Source: Sporosarcina sp. P32b (GTDB taxonomy: Bacteria; Bacillota; Bacilli; Bacillales_A; Planococcaceae). From it: a stretch of 64,000 nt of DNA. Made by a program: the position numbers and the translations under genes. Below are positions 63,856 through 64,000 of the stretch, piece by piece. The notes beneath the pieces are model-generated. The model ran no database searches, was not told the origin of the DNA, and was given only the letters and a program-made list of their open reading frames with translations. Location of the stretch: assembly GCF_002743335.1 (NCBI RefSeq), contig NZ_PDZB01000001.1:267044-331043 (forward strand), given 5' to 3'. Within the stretch, counting starts at the first letter, position 1; every line of letters starts with the position of its first letter.

Positions 63856-64000
63856 CTCTATTTTTAGGTTCTATAATAAATGTTGGGGTTCTCAAACAAT
63901 TGAACAAAAAAATGCACGTGATCACCAATTTCTTTTATACTTGAATTGTCGAGAAACAAGTCAAAGAGAAAGGTGATACGTGCATATGAATTTTATCATG
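63856..64000 (+). mobile_element. probable left end of an ISL3-type insertion sequence
   Basis: GGTTCTATAATAAATGTTGG (starting 63856) resembles the terminal inverted repeats of ISL3-family elements. About 130 bases later AAAGGTGATACGTGCAT precedes ATG 63986, opening a frame MNFIM cut by the window end. The terminator of ribU lies just before. The call depends on memory of similar IS ends; no second terminus can be seen. Confidence 0.4.

Noticed and set aside
63716..63976. 86-residue frame overlapping the ribU end and terminator
   Set aside because: It crosses the ribU terminator and the candidate IS end and has random-looking composition.

Overview
The window reads as chromosome of a low-GC, Gram-positive, endospore-forming bacterium. 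The gene content and order match Bacillus-type genomes: tkt-sirA-yneF, prkA-yhbH-spoVR, fur-xerD-deoB, spoIIAA-spoIIAB-sigF, ribT/scpA-scpB, resABCDE-sigX-rsiX, and an FMN-riboswitch-controlled riboflavin transporter. Several departures from the Bacillus subtilis order suggest a Planococcaceae (Sporosarcina-like) genome: pdp follows deoB, spoVAF alone follows sigF, and no dacF or spmAB is present. That assignment is inference from order and protein resemblance, not from a search.

Layout. 0-6.4 kb: 3' part of transketolase, sirA, yneF, a yqkD-like hydrolase, HMG-CoA lyase, yqkE and an RsbR-type STAS protein. 6.4-8.6 kb: serC and a zinc metallopeptidase. 8.6-16 kb: a formate-centred block (OFA-family transporter, fdhD, DUF2294, FdhF-type molybdo-oxidoreductase, DUF1641, purU). 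16-21.8 kb: YitT protein and the sporulation trio prkA-yhbH-spoVR. 21.9-27.4 kb: two ABC importers. 27.4-31.5 kb: ilvE, a FAD amine oxidase, psuG, exoA. 31.6-37 kb: a looser, AT-rich, partly decayed stretch with a frameshifted catD, catE, two transporters and gene relics. 37.3-39.5 kb: guanine riboswitch, xpt, pbuX. 39.5-45.6 kb: yqkF, nudF, a SpoIIM-like protein, fur, xerD, deoB, pdp. 46-50.7 kb: spoIIA operon, spoVAF, lysA. 50.7-54.9 kb: ribT, ypuF, scpA, scpB, dacB-like, rluB. 55-62.8 kb: resABCDE, sigX, rsiX. 62.8-64 kb: FMN riboswitch, ribU, and what looks like the left end of an insertion sequence.

How the genes work together. PurU releases formate from 10-formyl-THF, FdhF (with FdhD as sulfur carrier) could oxidise it, and the OFA carrier could move it across the membrane. 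Both the transporter and the fdhF transcripts appear to begin with structured leaders located directly after recognisable promoters. These leaders match no RNA class I know and are the best candidates for something undescribed here. The sporulation genes form a reduced version of the Bacillus layout. The res block supplies cytochrome c maturation and its redox two-component regulator. The ECF factor SigX has a clear autoregulatory promoter overlapping the resE stop codon.

No CRISPR array, tRNA, rRNA or prophage was seen. All functional names rest on recognising motifs and gene order by eye; no database search was run.
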